A DNA stretch of 38,603 nucleotides from an uncultured Oscillospiraceae bacterium (GCA_934675115.1 CAKUPH010000010.1:1-38603), one strand, 5' to 3'. Positions 1 through 8,635 are shown, numbered from the stretch's first letter. The notes: generated from the letters alone by a model not told the origin. Program-made: numbers and translations.

Positions 1-143
1 CTTATTTGACAGGCCCGGAGGGGCCAAATCAACCATTTGCTGGTAATTTCCGCCCCGGTCACATAAGCTGTCCCCTTATTTGCCTGTTTTATCCAAAAAT
101 ATTCCCTTATTCCCGAAAATGCCCTTGCGCCGCGAGCGGGCGC

Positions 144-181
144 AAAAAAGCTCCGGACGCCCTGTTCAGAGCGCCCGGAGC
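144..181 (-). terminator. Rho-independent terminator of the first sulfatase unit
   Basis: Read on the minus strand, an 11-bp stem (arms 171-181 and 150-160, one G-U pair) is followed by six T residues at 149-144. It lies just past the stop codon of the sulfatase gene. The remaining 143 bases at the left edge hold no gene that I can support. Confidence 0.85.
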
Positions 182-192
182 GGGTGATTTTT

Positions 193-1722
193 TCAGTTCA
201 GCCAGTTGATCTGGGGCCAGCGTTCCGGCCCGGTGTTCTTCTGGGGCGCACCCGGGGTGGAGCGGCCGGAGAACACGTATTGGGTCAGCAGCTCGGTGAG
301 CTCGGCCACCACGTCGGGGTGCCGGTCCCAGACGTTTGTGGTCTCGGAGGGGTCGGCCTCCATGTCGTAGAGCTGGATGGGGGGCTGGCCGGGTTCCGCG
401 TGGGCGGGGCCGGGACGGCCCGCGTCGGGGCACATTTCCAGCTTCCACTTGCCCTTGCGGATGCCGAACATGCCGCCGCCGGAGGAGTGGACGGTGGCTT
501 CGCGGATGGGGGCGTCCTGCCCCTGCCACAGCGGCAGGTTGGAGACGCTGTCCTCGCCCTCGTCGTCGGCCAGCTTGACGCCCAGCACATCGGCAAAGGT
601 GGCCATCAGGTCGGTCAGGCAGGTGGTCTGGGCGCAGACGGAGCCGGGGGCCACATGGCCCGGCCAGCGGACGATGAAGGGGATGCGGTGGCCGCCGTCC
701 CAGATGTCGCTCTTCAGGCCGCGGAAGATGTAGTTGGAGATGTGACCCTCCTCGGCAAAGCGCATTTCGCTGCCGTTGTCGCTGGTGAAGATGACAATGG
801 TGTCCTGATCCTTGCCGTGCTCCGCCAGCTTGTCGCAGATGCGGCCCACGATGCTGTCCACCATGAGCACCATGTCGCCGTAGGGGCCGATGGCGCTCTT
901 CCCGGCGAATTCCGGCGTGGGGACGCAGGGGACGTGGGGGGCGTGGATGGGGTAGTACAGGAAGAAGGGCTTGTCGTCGGCGCAGAGCTCGTCCATCTTG
1001 TCCAGCACCCGGCGGGCGGTGTCGGGCACCACGTCCATGGTCTCGTAGTTGGCGCCGGTGTCGCCCATGGGCCACTTGCTGAACTTGACTTCCTTGTCCA
1101 CGTTGGGGCCCATGGCCCGCTGCCAGTAGTCGGGGATGCCGGTCTTGCGGTCGGGCCGCTGGGAGACCATGCCGTTTTCCACGTAGACGTAGGGCGGGAT
1201 GTCCAGCGAGCCGGGGGTGACCCAGCTGTAGTCAAAGCCGTGGGTGTGGGGGCCGTCGGCCAGCGGGAGGTCATAGCGGATAGGGGTGTACTCGCCGCCC
1301 TCGGAGGCTCTGGCCGCGGGGCCGCCGGGAGGGGGAGGGCCAATCTCGGTGAGCTTCGGGTCCGCGCCCTCTTCCAGCGCCCAGTCAAGGCCCAGATGCC
1401 ACTTGCCGATGCAGGCGGTGTTGTAGCCCGCGCCCTTGAACAGGGTGCCGAGGGTGGTGCGGCCGTCCTCGATGAGGTGCCGGTGCATGCCCATGAGCAC
1501 CACCGCCTTGAGCTGGGAGCGCCAGTTGTACCGCCCGGTCATCAGGCCGTACCGGGAGGGGGTGCACAGGGCGGAGGAAGCGTGGGCGTCGGTGCAGCGC
1601 ATGCCCTCCGCCGCCAGCTGGTCCAGCCGCCGGGTGTGGAGCTTGGAGCTTTCGTTGAAGCAGGACAGATCGCCGTAACCCAGATCGTCCGCAAGGATGA
1701 GCACTACGTTTGGTTTCGCCAT
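193..1722 (-). CDS. Cys-type sulfatase (arylsulfatase family S1), cytoplasmic
   Basis: Hydrolyses a sulfate ester; the substrate cannot be read from sequence. The 509-residue protein opens with the sulfatase metal-binding strand (D12, D13 in LILADDLGYGD) and carries C-T-P-S-R at 53-57, the site where Cys is converted to formylglycine. GKWHLG and TSDNGSE motifs also fit the family. There is no signal peptide, so it should act in the cytoplasm. I chose the ATG at 1722 because a GAAAGGCG ribosome-binding site precedes it; an in-frame ATG at 1740 overlaps the dus stop codon as ATGA. The C-terminus (GRSTPGAPQ followed by N) is shared with the second sulfatase at 14700-16214, so the two are paralogues. 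Activation needs a maturase; the only one visible is the anSME at 18802-19914. The family call is firm, the substrate unknown. Confidence 0.93.
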   Translation of the reverse strand: MAKPNVVLILADDLGYGDLSCFNESSKLHTRRLDQLAAEGMRCTDAHASSALCTPSRYGLMTGRYNWRSQLKAVVLMGMHRHLIEDGRTTLGTLFKGAGYNTACIGKWHLGLDWALEEGADPKLTEIGPPPPGGPAARASEGGEYTPIRYDLPLADGPHTHGFDYSWVTPGSLDIPPYVYVENGMVSQRPDRKTGIPDYWQRAMGPNVDKEVKFSKWPMGDTGANYETMDVVPDTARRVLDKMDELCADDKPFFLYYPIHAPHVPCVPTPEFAGKSAIGPYGDMVLMVDSIVGRICDKLAEHGKDQDTIVIFTSDNGSEMRFAEEGHISNYIFRGLKSDIWDGGHRIPFIVRWPGHVAPGSVCAQTTCLTDLMATFADVLGVKLADDEGEDSVSNLPLWQGQDAPIREATVHSSGGGMFGIRKGKWKLEMCPDAGRPGPAHAEPGQPPIQLYDMEADPSETTNVWDRHPDVVAELTELLTQYVFSGRSTPGAPQKNTGPERWPQINWLN

Positions 1723-1736
1723 GGGTGATTCGCCTT

Positions 1737-2705
1737 TCATTTTAGTTTCGCGGGGTCAAAAGCGCCGGCGGGGACGAGGTCCTCGTCCCGGAACAGCGCG
1801 TGGATCACATCTTCGTATTCGCTCAGGGAGCCTGCCTTCCGCAGCAGCCGGACGTATTTCTCCCGATTCGTGAAGGAAAACAGCAGGTAGGACCACAGCT
1901 CCTTCATCCGGGCCAGCACCGGCCGGGGGCCGGGCATGACGGCGCGGTAGCCGTCGTACAGCAGGCCGTGGAACTCCGCCAGCTCGTCCTTCCGGGCGGG
2001 CGGGCCGCCCCGGAGCTGCCGCAGGAGGGAGGGGTCCGCCACCACGCCCCGGCCGCACATGAAGCGCTCCACGCCGGGAAAGGCGGCGGTCAGGGCGGCA
2101 AGGCCGCCGGGGGCGTACAGGTCGCCGTTGTAGCACAGGGGCGCGCGGCTGCGCTCCGCCGCGAGGGCGAAGGCGGCGAGGTCCGGCGTGCCGTTGTAGC
2201 GATCGGCCTGCACCCGGGGGTGAACGGTGAGCTCGCAGATGGGGTAGCGGTCAAAAATCTCCAGCAGCCGGGGCCACTCATCGGGGCTGGTTTTCCCGAC
2301 GCGGGTCTTGACGGAAATATCCACGGTCAGCGCGGAAAAAACCGCGTCAAAAAAGCGGTCCAGCTCATCCGGATAGGCCAGAAAGCCGGAGCCCTTTCCC
2401 TTGGCCGCCACCGTGCCCGAGGGACAGCCCAGATTCAGGTTGACCTCCCGGTAGCCCATGTCCGCCAGCGCCCGGGCGGCCCAGATGAAGTGGGCGGGGT
2501 CCCGGGTGAGGATCTGGGGGACGACATTCAGCCCGGCGTTGTGCTCCGGGCCGATCTCCTTCCTCTCCCGGGCGGTGAAGCACAGGTGCTGGGTGGGGGA
2601 GACGAAGGGCGTCATGTACTTGTCCGCCGGGCCGAAGCAGGCGGCGTGGGCGCGGCGGAAGATATAACCGGTGATCCCCTCCATGGGGGCGAGGGCGCAG
2701 AGCAT
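1737..2705 (-). CDS. dus: tRNA-dihydrouridine synthase
   Basis: Reduces uridine to dihydrouridine in the D-loop of tRNAs with FMN and NADPH. The 322-residue protein begins LAPMEGITGYIFRR, typical of the family, and has NLNLGCPSG with the probable catalytic Cys at 94. KTRVG, the lysine/arginine strand, and a GRGV phosphate-binding turn near the C-terminal part of the barrel follow. An AGGGAGG site lies 6 bases before the ATG. It is the first gene of a two-gene unit, and its TGA overlaps a possible ATG of the sulfatase gene, so the two are probably translated from one mRNA. Which Dus subtype and which uridine it modifies cannot be told. Confidence 0.93.
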   Translation of the reverse strand: MLCALAPMEGITGYIFRRAHAACFGPADKYMTPFVSPTQHLCFTARERKEIGPEHNAGLNVVPQILTRDPAHFIWAARALADMGYREVNLNLGCPSGTVAAKGKGSGFLAYPDELDRFFDAVFSALTVDISVKTRVGKTSPDEWPRLLEIFDRYPICELTVHPRVQADRYNGTPDLAAFALAAERSRAPLCYNGDLYAPGGLAALTAAFPGVERFMCGRGVVADPSLLRQLRGGPPARKDELAEFHGLLYDGYRAVMPGPRPVLARMKELWSYLLFSFTNREKYVRLLRKAGSLSEYEDVIHALFRDEDLVPAGAFDPAKLK

Positions 2706-2763
2706 GAGGGGCCTCCCTTCCGGCGGGAGCCGGGAAATTTAGCTGCTTAACTTGCTGTGCATC

Positions 2764-2769
2764 ATTATA
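2764..2769 (-). promoter_or_regulatory. -10 element of the dus-sulfatase unit
   Basis: TATAAT on the minus strand, 59 bases upstream of the dus start. The -35 region at the right spacing (TGGAAA) is poor, so this is only a probable promoter. Confidence 0.45.
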
Positions 2770-2793
2770 ACAGAGCCCGGCGGATTTTTCCAG

Positions 2794-2835
2794 AAAAAAA
2801 GCACCGGCCCCGCAAAAAAAGCGCGGAGCCGGTGC
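2794..2835 (-). terminator. Rho-independent terminator of the SDR gene
   Basis: A 13-bp stem (arms 2823-2835 and 2801-2813, one G-U pair) with a 9-base loop is followed by seven T residues on the minus strand. It lies 22 bases past the SDR stop and separates that gene from dus. Confidence 0.9.
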
Positions 2836-2857
2836 AGAAGGAAAAGTGCTGGCAGGT

Positions 2858-3631
2858 TCAGATCCAGCCGCCGTGGTCCACCACCAGATACTGGCCGGTG
2901 ATGCCGCTGGCCTCGTCGCTGGCGAGGAAGAGGATGGCGTTGGCCTGCTCCTCGGCGGTGCACATGGGTAGCTTGGTGTTGAAGTGGCGGCCGGTGATGC
3001 GGGCAAAGGCCTTGTCGCAGTCCAGCGTCTGGGCGGGGTCGTTCATGGCCTCGATCATGGGGGTCTTGGTGCCGCCGGGGCAGACGGCGTTGACGCGGAT
3101 GCCCTCCGCGGCGAACTGCATGGCCATGTTGCGGGTCATGCCGATGACGGCGGACTTGGCGGCGGCGTAGGCAAAGCCGCTGTTGTGGAACACGCCGCCC
3201 ACGGAGCTGATGTTGATGATGACGCCGGAGTGGGCGGGGGCCATGTACTTGAGCACCTCGCGGCACATATAGAACACGGCGTACTGGTCCACCTTGACGA
3301 TCTGGTCAAAGAACTCGTCGGTGACGCCGGTGATGGGCCGGGTATAGTCGCCCTCGCCGGCGGAGTTCACCAGAATGTCGATCTTGCCGAACTGCTTCAC
3401 CGTCTCCTCACAGACGCGGACGGCGGTGGCAGGGTCGGTGACGTCGGCGGGGATGGCCAGCGCCCGGCCGCCGGCGGCGGTGATCTCGGCGGCCACGGCG
3501 TCCAGCTTGTCCGCCCGGCGGGCCACGAGGACCACGGCGGCGCCCTGCTTGGCGAACAGCTTGGCGGCGGCTTCGCCGATGCCGGAGTTGCCGCCGGTGA
3601 TGATGGCGACCTTATCGTTGAAATTAAGCAT
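2858..3631 (-). CDS. SDR-family NAD(P)-dependent oxidoreductase
   Basis: A classical short-chain dehydrogenase of 257 residues: the nucleotide-binding TGGNSGIGE at 12-20, NSAG at 89-92, Ser142/143, and the catalytic Tyr155-x-x-x-Lys159 in YAAAKSA. It probably oxidises or reduces a secondary alcohol or ketone. The arginines after the second beta strand (VARRADK) hint at NADP(H), but cofactor and substrate are not certain. The start at 3631 has a GGAGG site 7 bases upstream. It is transcribed alone, with a TATAAT box at 3667-3672 and its own terminator. It lies upstream of dus and the first sulfatase on the same strand, so a link to that sulfatase's product is possible but unproven. Confidence 0.93.
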   Translation of the reverse strand: MLNFNDKVAIITGGNSGIGEAAAKLFAKQGAAVVLVARRADKLDAVAAEITAAGGRALAIPADVTDPATAVRVCEETVKQFGKIDILVNSAGEGDYTRPITGVTDEFFDQIVKVDQYAVFYMCREVLKYMAPAHSGVIINISSVGGVFHNSGFAYAAAKSAVIGMTRNMAMQFAAEGIRVNAVCPGGTKTPMIEAMNDPAQTLDCDKAFARITGRHFNTKLPMCTAEEQANAILFLASDEASGITGQYLVVDHGGWI

Positions 3632-3666
3632 AGTTGTTCCTCCGTTTCATCTATTTTGTTGCCTTT

Positions 3667-3672
3667 ATTATA
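3667..3672 (-). promoter_or_regulatory. -10 element of the SDR gene
   Basis: TATAAT on the minus strand, 36 bases before the SDR start. The matching -35 (TTTCAT at 3690-3695) is weak. Confidence 0.5.
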
Positions 3673-3745
3673 CAGAGAAAAAGCGGCAAATGAAAATACG
3701 CATTCCGCACGCAGGTATAAACACGGAGTTATAGCCGGGGCACGG

Positions 3746-3774
3746 TTGCCTTTTTGGCTCCGTTGGGGTATACT
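3746..3774 (+). promoter_or_regulatory. Sigma-A promoter of the small orphan gene
   Basis: TTGCCT at 3746-3751 and TATACT at 3769-3774 with a 17-bp spacer, ending 31 bases before the ATG at 3806. A good match to the vegetative consensus. Confidence 0.7.
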
Positions 3775-3805
3775 GAGAGCACGAAAAAATTCCGGAGGGA
3801 TCGCT

Positions 3806-4108
3806 ATGAGCGCGTTGTTTATTCCCACCCTGAGCCACTGGCTCCACCTGAACTGCTGGTCAGGCAGTCTGGGCCGGGCCAGCTATTACGTCACGCCCCG
3901 GGTGCTGGAGGGGCAGGAGAACGTCCCGGCGGAGGATCGGGCCGTGGAGCTGTTTGTGGAGACGTGGACGGGGCCGCTGTGCTACGAGCTGAGCACGGCG
4001 GAGCGGACGGCGGCCTTCCCGGCCAGCGAGGCGGGGCTGGAGGATATGCGGCTCTGGCTGGAGCAGAACCTGTCCGAGCTGGACGCGGCGGCCCGGAAAA
4101 AGACATGA
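3806..4108 (+). CDS. Hypothetical protein, 100 residues
   Basis: I do not recognise a family. The product is a small soluble acidic protein with several aromatic residues in its N-terminal half (HWLHLNCWSG) and a helical, charged C-terminal third. It has no signal peptide or membrane segment. The ATG at 3806 has GGAGGG 7 bases upstream, a clear promoter ahead and a strong terminator 60 bases after the stop, so it looks like a real monocistronic gene. A short gap to the convergent XRE gene follows. Confidence 0.72.
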   Translation: MSALFIPTLSHWLHLNCWSGSLGRASYYVTPRVLEGQENVPAEDRAVELFVETWTGPLCYELSTAERTAAFPASEAGLEDMRLWLEQNLSELDAAARKKT

Positions 4109-4168
4109 AAATGGGCGGTAATTTGAGAAAACTACAAAATCGGTATCAGCCAAGCAGGATCGGACAAC

Positions 4169-4211
4169 AAAACAGGCGGCACTCAACTCCGGTTGGGCGC
4201 CGCCTGTTTTT
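4169..4211 (+). terminator. Rho-independent terminator, possibly bidirectional
   Basis: A 10-bp GC-rich stem (4171-4180 with 4199-4208), extended by A/T pairs, is followed by TTTTT on the plus strand. The A run on the left arm gives a short T run in the other direction, so it may also stop transcription of the convergent XRE gene. Confidence 0.85.
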
Positions 4212-4282
4212 GCACATCTAAGGGTGAAAATCCCCGATTTCTGCTTTGTAAAGCAATCTTCATCTTTGAAACTATTGCGATA

Positions 4283-4828
4283 TTAAATGTTTTTCGTTTC
4301 GGCGTCCTTGTCTGGCGCTGCCCGATATGCGTGGTTCTCCACATACGCCATCATGCGGTTATACAGCACCACATAAAAAAGAACGGCAAGCAGACCGCCG
4401 ATTGCGCCCAAAAGCGCATAAGAGTCGCTGCCTCGTAATTTCAGCGCTGTCCATATTATAATGCCTATCCACGCCACAACGCACAGGACGATGGTTGAAA
4501 TATGTTCGTGCAGCCATTTCTTCTTGAAAAATGCTATCGTTTCTTTCAGCGTAAAGGTGCTGTTGTTCAGCGCCGTAACAAGATTATTGTCGGCGGCTTT
4601 CTGGAAGTCCTCCGCCAAAAGCCGTTCTCCGCTGATAAGCTCGTTGATACTGACATCGAATTCTTTTGACAGCAGCGACAGCATTTCGACATCGGGCATA
4701 TAGTTGCCGTTCTCCCAACGGGAAATGGTTTTGTTGGTCACGCCGAGCTTTTCTCCGAGCTGCGCCTGCGTCAAATTTCTCTCTTTCCGCAGGGCAGCGA
4801 TAAACTTTCCTATCTTCGTTTGATCCAT
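4283..4828 (-). CDS. XRE-family regulator with two membrane helices
   Basis: The 181-residue protein has an N-terminal Cro/C1-type helix-turn-helix (residues 6-60: NLTQAQLGEKLGVTNKTISRWENG), a linker, then two predicted membrane segments at about 110-129 and 137-156, so it is probably a DNA-binding protein tethered to the membrane. The ATG at 4828 has GGAGG 9 bases upstream; an earlier in-frame ATG at 4936 would add 36 unlikely residues. A TATACT box lies at 4850-4855. Two near-identical 10-bp repeats at 4877-4886 and 4899-4908 overlap its -35 region and may be its own operator. The gene and its leader are richer in A+T than the neighbours, which suggests transfer or relaxed selection. What it regulates is not apparent. 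Confidence 0.85.
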   Translation of the reverse strand: MDQTKIGKFIAALRKERNLTQAQLGEKLGVTNKTISRWENGNYMPDVEMLSLLSKEFDVSINELISGERLLAEDFQKAADNNLVTALNNSTFTLKETIAFFKKKWLHEHISTIVLCVVAWIGIIIWTALKLRGSDSYALLGAIGGLLAVLFYVVLYNRMMAYVENHAYRAAPDKDAETKNI

Positions 4829-4849
4829 TTCTGTGTACCTCCGAAGAAA

Positions 4850-4908
4850 AGTATAGCGCGTTTTCCGTAAAAAATCTTCCCCACAAACAGCGAATGTGTT
4901 CTCCACAA
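4850..4908 (-). promoter_or_regulatory. Promoter and candidate operator of the XRE gene
   Basis: TATACT at 4850-4855 on the minus strand, 21 bases before the start codon. Direct repeats reading TTCCCCACAA (4877-4886) and TTCTCCACAA (4899-4908) on the plus strand lie 22 bp apart, about two helical turns, across and above the -35 position. The layout fits autorepression, but that is inferred. Confidence 0.45.
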
Positions 4909-5013
4909 GCGGTGAAACGCATTTTCTGCGTATCATACAGCGTTGTTTCGGCAGATTCGTTGATTTTAGTCCGGCACGATGTCCTTTTTCTTTCCCTGCC
5001 CATTTTTTAGCTT

Positions 5014-5514
5014 TTAATAGGAGTTGAGGGGCGCGGAGCCGTCGTCCGCCCCCGGCTCGATCTTCCGGATCTCGGCGTAGTAGCCGTAGCTGTCGTTGAC
5101 CTGAATATATACCCGGTCGCCCACCCTTTTGCCCAGCAGGGCCTTGCCCACTGGGGATTCCTTGCTGATGCGGCCATGGAGGGCGTCCTGCCGCATGGTG
5201 GTGACGATCTGGAAGGTGCTCTCCTCGTCGTCCTCCTCGATGTAGACGGTGACGTGGTCGTAGAGATCCACGCCGCCGGAGGACTCCGGCTCGATGACCA
5301 CGGCGGTGCGGATCATGTTCTCCAGATAGCGGATGCGGCCGTCGTTGCGATTCTTTTCCTTTTTCGCCGCCTTGTACTCGAAGTTTTCCGAAAGGTCGCC
5401 GAAGGCCCGGGCCTCCTTCACCGCCTCAATGAGCTGGGGCTTGAGCTCCAGCCGCCGGTGATCCAGCTCCTGCTGCATCAGCTCGATGTCCTTCCGGGTC
5501 AGTTCGTTGTGCAT
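5014..5514 (-). CDS. greA: GreA/GreB-family transcription elongation factor
   Basis: Stimulates transcript cleavage in backtracked RNA polymerase. The 166-residue product is near the usual GreA length. Its N-terminal coiled coil (LELKPQLIEAVKEARAFGDLSENFEY) carries the D-L-S-E-N loop typical of GreA, and its C-terminal FKBP-like domain ends with SPVGKALLGKRVGDRVYIQV. The ATG at 5514 is preceded by GAGGGAG; the in-frame ATG at 5535 is less likely. It is transcribed away from ftsH, from a promoter at 5586-5614. Some clostridial genomes carry several GreA paralogues, so the symbol is by similarity. Confidence 0.93.
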   Translation of the reverse strand: MHNELTRKDIELMQQELDHRRLELKPQLIEAVKEARAFGDLSENFEYKAAKKEKNRNDGRIRYLENMIRTAVVIEPESSGGVDLYDHVTVYIEEDDEESTFQIVTTMRQDALHGRISKESPVGKALLGKRVGDRVYIQVNDSYGYYAEIRKIEPGADDGSAPLNSY

Positions 5515-5585
5515 AAAAAACGCTCCCTCTGCCAATCGCTGTCATATCGCGTCCGGCGCTCCGCCGGGCGGTTCGTTCCGCGGCT

Positions 5586-5614
5586 ATTATACCCCCGCCG
5601 GGCCGGGAACGCAA
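5586..5614 (-). promoter_or_regulatory. Promoter of the greA gene
   Basis: On the minus strand, TATAAT at 5586-5591 with TTGCGT at 5609-5614, spacer 17 bp, 71 bases before the ATG. Confidence 0.6.
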
Positions 5615-5655
5615 ACGATTTGCGGAAAGTTGGACAGCGCCCCCGGTTCTGTCAG

Positions 5656-5683
5656 TTGACCGGGGAGACTTGCATGGTAAAAT
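5656..5683 (+). promoter_or_regulatory. Promoter of ftsH
   Basis: TTGACC at 5656-5661 and TAAAAT at 5678-5683 with a 16-bp spacer and an extended -10 TGG. It lies about 60 bases before the ftsH start. Confidence 0.6.
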
Positions 5684-5743
5684 ATGCTTGAAATTGTATA
5701 TGCGGCAGACGGTTGAACGATGCCGCGAAAGGAAGTGCAAAAA

Positions 5744-7618
5744 ATGAAAGAAGTCAAGGATCAGCCTCCCAAGACCCCGAAAAAACCGCTGGTATTTTAC
5801 TACCTCATCGTGATGATCGTGGTCATGCTGCTCAACGCCCTGCTGTTTCCCTCCATGCTCAACCGGCAGGTGACGCAGGTCAGCTACGACACCTTCCTCC
5901 AGATGGTGGACGAGGGCAAGGTCAGCGAGGTGGCCTGGGAGAAGGACGAGGAAGAGCTGGTGTTCATCGCCAAGGACGCCGATGGGAAGGACGCCTACTA
6001 CAAGACCGGCGTCTGGCCGGACACCGGCGAGTGGCTGCTGGAAAAGCTCCAGAGCACGGCGGGCGTCACCTTTGAGGCGTCCATCCCCACCCAGACCAGC
6101 CCCCTGCTGTCCTTCATCCTGACGTGGGTGCTGCCCATCTTCATGTTCATCGTCATCGGTGAGCTGCTGTCCCGCTGGATGCTGAAAAAGATGGGCGGCC
6201 AGCTGCCCGGCGGTCTCGGCAACGCAATGACCTTCGGCAAGGCGGACGCCAAGGTGTACGTGGAGCAGGCGGAGACCGGCGTGACCTTTGCCGACGTGGC
6301 CGGACAGGATGAGGCCAAGGAATCCCTGAAGGAAGTGGTGGATTTCCTCCACAACCCGGAAAAATACGCCGAGGTGGGCGCGAAGCTGCCCAAGGGCGTG
6401 CTGCTGGTTGGCCCTCCGGGCACGGGCAAGACCCTGTTGGCCAAGGCCGTGGCCGGCGAGGCGGGGGTGCCGTTCTTCTCCATCTCCGGCTCGGAGTTTG
6501 TGGAAATGTTCGTGGGCATGGGCGCGGCCAAGGTCCGCGACCTGTTCAAGCAGGCCAATGAGAAGGCCCCCTGCATCGTGTTCATCGACGAGATCGACAC
6601 CATCGGCAAGAAGCGCGACGGCGGCGCCTACGGCGGCAACGACGAGCGGGAGCAGACCCTCAACCAGCTGCTGGCCGAGATGGACGGCTTCGACGGCCGG
6701 AAGGGCGTGGTGCTGCTGGCGGCCACCAACCGGCCGGAGACGCTGGACCCCGCCCTCACCCGTCCCGGACGGTTTGACCGGCGGGTGCCGGTGGAGCTGC
6801 CCGACCTGCGGGGCCGTGTCGCCATCCTCAAGGTCCATGCCAAGGACGTGAAGATTGCCGAGGATGTGGACTTCGACGTCATCGCCCGGGCCACCGCCGG
6901 GGCCTCCGGCGCGGAGCTTGCCAATATCATCAACGAGGCTGCCCTCCGGGCGGTGCGGCAGGGCCGCAAGCTGGTGCTTCAGGAGGATCTGGAGGAGAGT
7001 GTGGAGACGGTCATTGCCGGAGCCCAGCGCAAGAACGCCGTCCTCTCTCCGCAGGAGAAGAAGATCGTGGCCTACCACGAGACGGGCCACGCCCTTGTGG
7101 CCGCCCTCCAGAGCCACTCCGCCCCCGTCACCAAGATCACCATCGTGCCCCGGACCTCCGGCGCGCTGGGCTACACCATGCAGGTGGACGCCGGGGAGCG
7201 CAGCCTCATGAGCCGGCAGGAGCTGCTCAACAAGATCGCCACCCTCACCGGCGGCCGGGCCGCCGAGGAGCTGATCTTCGGCCGGGACGACATGACCACC
7301 GGCGCATCCAACGACATCGAGCAGGCCACCAAGCTGGCCCGGGCCATGGTCACCCGGTACGGCATGACCGATGAGTTCGACATGGTGGCGCTGGAGACGG
7401 TGAGCAACCAGTATCTGGGCGGGGACACCTCCCTTGCCTGCGCCGGGGAGACCGCCGCCCGCATCGATGCCCTTGTGGTGGATACCGTCAAGAACGCCCA
7501 CGACAAGGCGGGGAAGCTCCTGCGGGACAACGAGGGCAAGCTCCACGAGATCGCCCAGTACCTGCTGGAAAAGGAGACCATCACCGGCGAGGAGTTCATG
7601 AAGCTGCTCAACGGTTAA
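5744..7618 (+). CDS. ftsH: ATP-dependent zinc metalloprotease FtsH
   Basis: Membrane-anchored hexameric AAA protease that extracts and degrades damaged membrane proteins and regulatory proteins. Over 624 residues it has a membrane helix near residues 13-36, an external domain, a second helix near 118-140, then the AAA module: Walker A GPPGTGKT at 223-230, Walker [10 protein letters not shown], and the second region of homology ending RPGRFDRR. The zinc site is HETGH at 445-449, with the third ligand expected in the later [12 protein letters not shown] stretch. The ATG at 5744 has an AAAGGAAG site; an in-frame ATG at 5720 is upstream of it and less likely. It is transcribed alone from 5656-5683 and ends at a strong hairpin. 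All key residues are intact. Confidence 0.97.
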   Translation: MKEVKDQPPKTPKKPLVFYYLIVMIVVMLLNALLFPSMLNRQVTQVSYDTFLQMVDEGKVSEVAWEKDEEELVFIAKDADGKDAYYKTGVWPDTGEWLLEKLQSTAGVTFEASIPTQTSPLLSFILTWVLPIFMFIVIGELLSRWMLKKMGGQLPGGLGNAMTFGKADAKVYVEQAETGVTFADVAGQDEAKESLKEVVDFLHNPEKYAEVGAKLPKGVLLVGPPGTGKTLLAKAVAGEAGVPFFSISGSEFVEMFVGMGAAKVRDLFKQANEKAPCIVFIDEIDTIGKKRDGGAYGGNDEREQTLNQLLAEMDGFDGRKGVVLLAATNRPETLDPALTRPGRFDRRVPVELPDLRGRVAILKVHAKDVKIAEDVDFDVIARATAGASGAELANIINEAALRAVRQGRKLVLQEDLEESVETVIAGAQRKNAVLSPQEKKIVAYHETGHALVAALQSHSAPVTKITIVPRTSGALGYTMQVDAGERSLMSRQELLNKIATLTGGRAAEELIFGRDDMTTGASNDIEQATKLARAMVTRYGMTDEFDMVALETVSNQYLGGDTSLACAGETAARIDALVVDTVKNAHDKAGKLLRDNEGKLHEIAQYLLEKETITGEEFMKLLNG

Positions 7619-7636
7619 ATGGGCAAATCATAACGA

Positions 7637-7673
7637 AACAGCAGCCCGTCCGCACCGCGGACGGGCTGCTGTT
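7637..7673 (+). terminator. Bidirectional terminator between ftsH and a LysR gene
   Basis: A 16-bp perfect stem (7637-7652 with 7658-7673) and 5-base loop, followed by T residues on the plus strand. The stem ends directly at the last base of the convergent LysR gene, so it probably serves both. Confidence 0.88.
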
Positions 7674-8609
7674 TTACTGTTCTACGACTCCGGATTTCAG
7701 ATAGTGGTCGAGCTTGACGTCTTCCCCGTCAAGAAAGTCCTTGATATAGCCCGCCAGCCGTGCGGAATAGCTGTTGAGCGGGTGGTCATGAAGGCGGACT
7801 ATGTATGTCTGAACCGGTGGAACATCAAAATCCGGCATCAGATACCGCAGAGGGCGAACCGGATTGGTCCGCAGCAATTTGAGATAGGTCAGCAGCGGCA
7901 TAGTCGAAATACAGTTAGTGGAGTTGAGAATGTGCATCTCCAGGATACAGTCATCGCATTCCGATTCGATCTGCGGCATAAATCTGTATTTTTTCCCGCA
8001 GTAGGCCAGCACGTCCTGCTCGTCCCGGGAGCGGTTGCAGAGATAGGTCTGATCCGCCAGAACGGAGGCGGGCAGCTTGTCATACCGGAGCAGAGGATGC
8101 CCCTCCCGCATGACAAAGACCCGGGGGCATTCGTGGAGCAGCGTATGATGAAGGTGCAGCGCGTGGGCCGGGCCGTGGACGATGCCCCAGTCCGCCAGCC
8201 GGTCGCTGATGCGGCGGGAGATGTGTTCGTTGTCGCAGTACTGCTCCTGAATGTGGATGTGCTGCAGGTCGTCGTAGTGGTCGGCCATGACCCGGCCGAT
8301 CAGGTCGTTGAGGCAGGACGCGATGCGCACCATGAAGTCCGACTGCTGACTGGTGGCGGCGCGGATAGCGTCGGTGGTAGAGTCCAGATCCTTCAGCACC
8401 CGGTCGGCGCAGTCCAGAAACTGAAGCCCGGCGGGGGTGAGGGTGAGCTTGCCCTTCTGCCGGACAAACAGGGAGAAGCCCAGGCTTTCCTCCAGCCGCG
8501 TCATGGTGACGCTGAGGGTGGGCTGGGATACGAAAAGCATCTGGGCGGCGCGGCTCATGCTCCCGTAGGTGGCAATGGCCCGGAAATATTGGAGCTGGAG
8601 CAGTTCCAT
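7674..8609 (-). CDS. LysR-family transcriptional regulator
   Basis: A 311-residue LysR-type regulator: winged helix-turn-helix in residues 1-60 (LQYFRAIATYGSMSRAAQML, then QPTLSVTMTRLEESLG), a linker helix, and a periplasmic-binding-protein-like effector domain to the end. An almost perfect AAGGTGATC site precedes the ATG. It lies directly downstream of the ribose-class ABC importer on the same strand, behind a hairpin with a weak T run, so it may be reached by read-through. The context suggests it senses the importer's substrate or a product of it; the ligand is unknown. Confidence 0.9.
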   Translation of the reverse strand: MELLQLQYFRAIATYGSMSRAAQMLFVSQPTLSVTMTRLEESLGFSLFVRQKGKLTLTPAGLQFLDCADRVLKDLDSTTDAIRAATSQQSDFMVRIASCLNDLIGRVMADHYDDLQHIHIQEQYCDNEHISRRISDRLADWGIVHGPAHALHLHHTLLHECPRVFVMREGHPLLRYDKLPASVLADQTYLCNRSRDEQDVLAYCGKKYRFMPQIESECDDCILEMHILNSTNCISTMPLLTYLKLLRTNPVRPLRYLMPDFDVPPVQTYIVRLHDHPLNSYSARLAGYIKDFLDGEDVKLDHYLKSGVVEQ

Positions 8610-8635
8610 CGGATCACCTTTTTCCGTGTTTTTGA

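Noticed and set aside
1..143. Gene or element at the left edge
   Set aside because: A short GGCCC/GGGCC stem near position 12-30 is present, but no frame with a start and ribosome-binding site and no motif could be supported.
5426..7546. Long open frame antisense to ftsH
   Set aside because: It is a GC-rich shadow frame with His/Gly/Leu-rich low-complexity translation and no family motif, while ftsH on the other strand is complete.
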